A stretch of 5,899 nucleotides of DNA from JBOHNS01 sp050730835 (lineage in GTDB: Bacteria; Patescibacteriota; Saccharimonadia; Saccharimonadales; UBA4665): assembly GCA_050730835.1 (NCBI GenBank), contig JBOHNS010000045.1:1-5899 (forward strand), written 5' to 3'. A model generated the notes under the pieces. The model ran no database searches. It had not been told where the DNA came from and saw only the letters and a list, made by a program, of their open reading frames with translations. Shown here piece by piece: positions 5,375-5,899 of this stretch (positions are counted from its first letter, which is position 1; each line of letters starts with the position of its first letter). The position numbers and the translations under genes were made by a program.

Positions 5375-5809
5375 ATATTTTTTCAATTTATTTTTGCTAA
5401 ACTTGTGCATAACTTTTAAGAAAATCCATATAGATTTTTTAAGACGGTTTATTTTTTCAATTTTGACTAGATTTCTTGGCTTTGGATATTATTGCTTTTG
5501 ATGTTTTGAGTTTTTGCGCTTTAGACTTTCAGTCTAAAAATTAAATCTATAAAAAACTTATATTTGGCAGGAGCTTAATTTAACGGTTTTAACTACATTT
5601 TAATTTTTTAAAATAACAAAATAAATAATTAAGCACGAGCATGGTACTTGTGCAGATAGCTGAAATAATAGCAAGCGGGCAGTGACTTAAGCTTGACAAT
5701 AGGTTAGTTTTTTAAATAAGTCATACTTATTTTTCTGCTAGTAGGCGGCTATTTTTGCATTTGTTTTGGTAAGTAGGGTAAAACAATAGAAATTTTGGAA
5801 AAAATATTA
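5375..5809. other. AT-rich intergenic stretch with short hairpins, no convincing gene
   Basis: All frames are broken by frequent stops and no known RNA is recognised. It holds several small perfect stem-loops: AAAATC/GATTTT followed by T (near 5421-5440), TTTAGACT/AGTCTAAA with loop TTC (5520-5538), GCACGAG/CTTGTGC (near 5634-5654, one G-T pair), and AAATAAGT/ACTTATTT with loop CAT followed by T (5714-5734), which looks like a plus-strand terminator although no plus-strand gene is seen. It may include the 3' untranslated region of the gene at the right edge or decayed sequence. Confidence 0.5.
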
Positions 5810-5899
5810 TTACTGGTTTTTGGCGAGCGGTTGGCCATTTAAGTCTAGTTTGGGCTTTAAATTATGGTTCAAGACTAGTTTAGCAGCCCTGTAGTACAC
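5810..5899 (-). CDS. 3' end of an unidentified protein gene, cut by the window edge
   Basis: On the minus strand one frame is open from the window edge to a TAA at 5812-5810 and encodes 29 residues: VYYRAAKLVLNHNLKPKLD followed by LNGQPLAKNQ. The mix of residues and the moderate GC of the codons (GGC, CCG, CTC, GCC, CAG) resemble the other genes here and contrast with the AT-rich DNA just beyond the stop, which is the main reason to call it coding. The other two minus-strand frames close within a few codons. It is too short to assign a family. If real, it is transcribed leftward like comM and infC, with no good terminator directly after it. Confidence 0.45.
   Translation of the reverse strand: MYYRAAKLVLNHNLKPKLDLNGQPLAKNQ

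Noticed and set aside
5404..5412. TGTGCATAA, a match to the DnaA box (TTATGCACA on the minus strand), suggesting an origin
   Set aside because: Only one box is seen and there is no dnaA, dnaN or rpmH nearby; one match in AT-rich DNA is expected by chance.
5264..5419. A 51-codon ATG frame on the plus strand
   Set aside because: It has no ribosome-binding site, is rich in F/M/K as expected from AT-rich noncoding DNA, and runs through the hairpins of the candidate small RNA.
5693..5734. Plus-strand TTGACA (5693-5698) as a promoter
   Set aside because: No acceptable -10 lies at the proper distance, and a terminator-like hairpin occupies the expected start region.
1..5899. Window as a closed circle joining its ends
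   Set aside because: The last bases do not supply the missing CAGG of the tRNA acceptor stem, so the ends do not join.

Overview
This is bacterial chromosome sequence built almost entirely of conserved core genes: a tRNA, a bacterial type-A-like RNase P RNA, a purine-synthesis enzyme, the infC-rpmI-rplT translation operon and a ComM/YifB ATPase. No phage, transposase, CRISPR or plasmid gene is visible. TGA ends rpmI, so there is no sign of UGA reassignment. Coding regions are moderate in GC, while the right-hand 700 bases are clearly AT-rich. The small ribosomal proteins, scattered palindromic spacer repeats, a divergent stand-alone purD and a non-canonical infC start would fit an uncultured small-genome lineage such as Patescibacteria (CPR). 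That assignment is inference and nothing here proves it.

Layout. Plus strand: a tRNA-Pro(GGG) cut by the left edge (1-72); a short stretch with a possible frameshifted small membrane-protein ORF (98-261); a TATAAT promoter and a long RNase P RNA (about 294-869) with its terminator (882-906); then purD starting at GTG 939 and ending at 2180. Minus strand: rplT (2185-2529), rpmI (2674-2868) and infC (2907-3494) form one leftward operon with a promoter at 3536-3565. Upstream of it lies comM/yifB (3573-5096), also leftward. PurD and rplT converge with only four bases between their stop codons. Right of comM is a strong bidirectional terminator (5178-5210), then a hairpin-rich stretch without a convincing gene. 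That stretch includes a candidate small RNA on the minus strand with its own TTGACA promoter. The 3' end of an unidentified leftward gene runs off the right edge (5810-5899).

How the parts relate. RNase P matures tRNAs such as the neighbouring tRNA-Pro. IF3, L35 and L20 serve translation initiation and the large ribosomal subunit. PurD belongs to purine synthesis and ComM to DNA recombination during transformation; neither has a pathway partner in view.

Points of most interest: infC has no ATG, GTG or TTG upstream of its conserved N-terminal domain and almost certainly starts at ATC (3494-3492) behind an AGGGG ribosome-binding site. RNase P RNA carries a 124-base AT-rich palindromic insertion at the tip of P12 and an unusually long P3. 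An unrelated 69-base palindromic repeat sits between rpmI and rplT. PurD keeps its ATP-grasp core but has lost several normally conserved substrate-side motifs. A perfect 16-base palindrome abuts the comM start codon.
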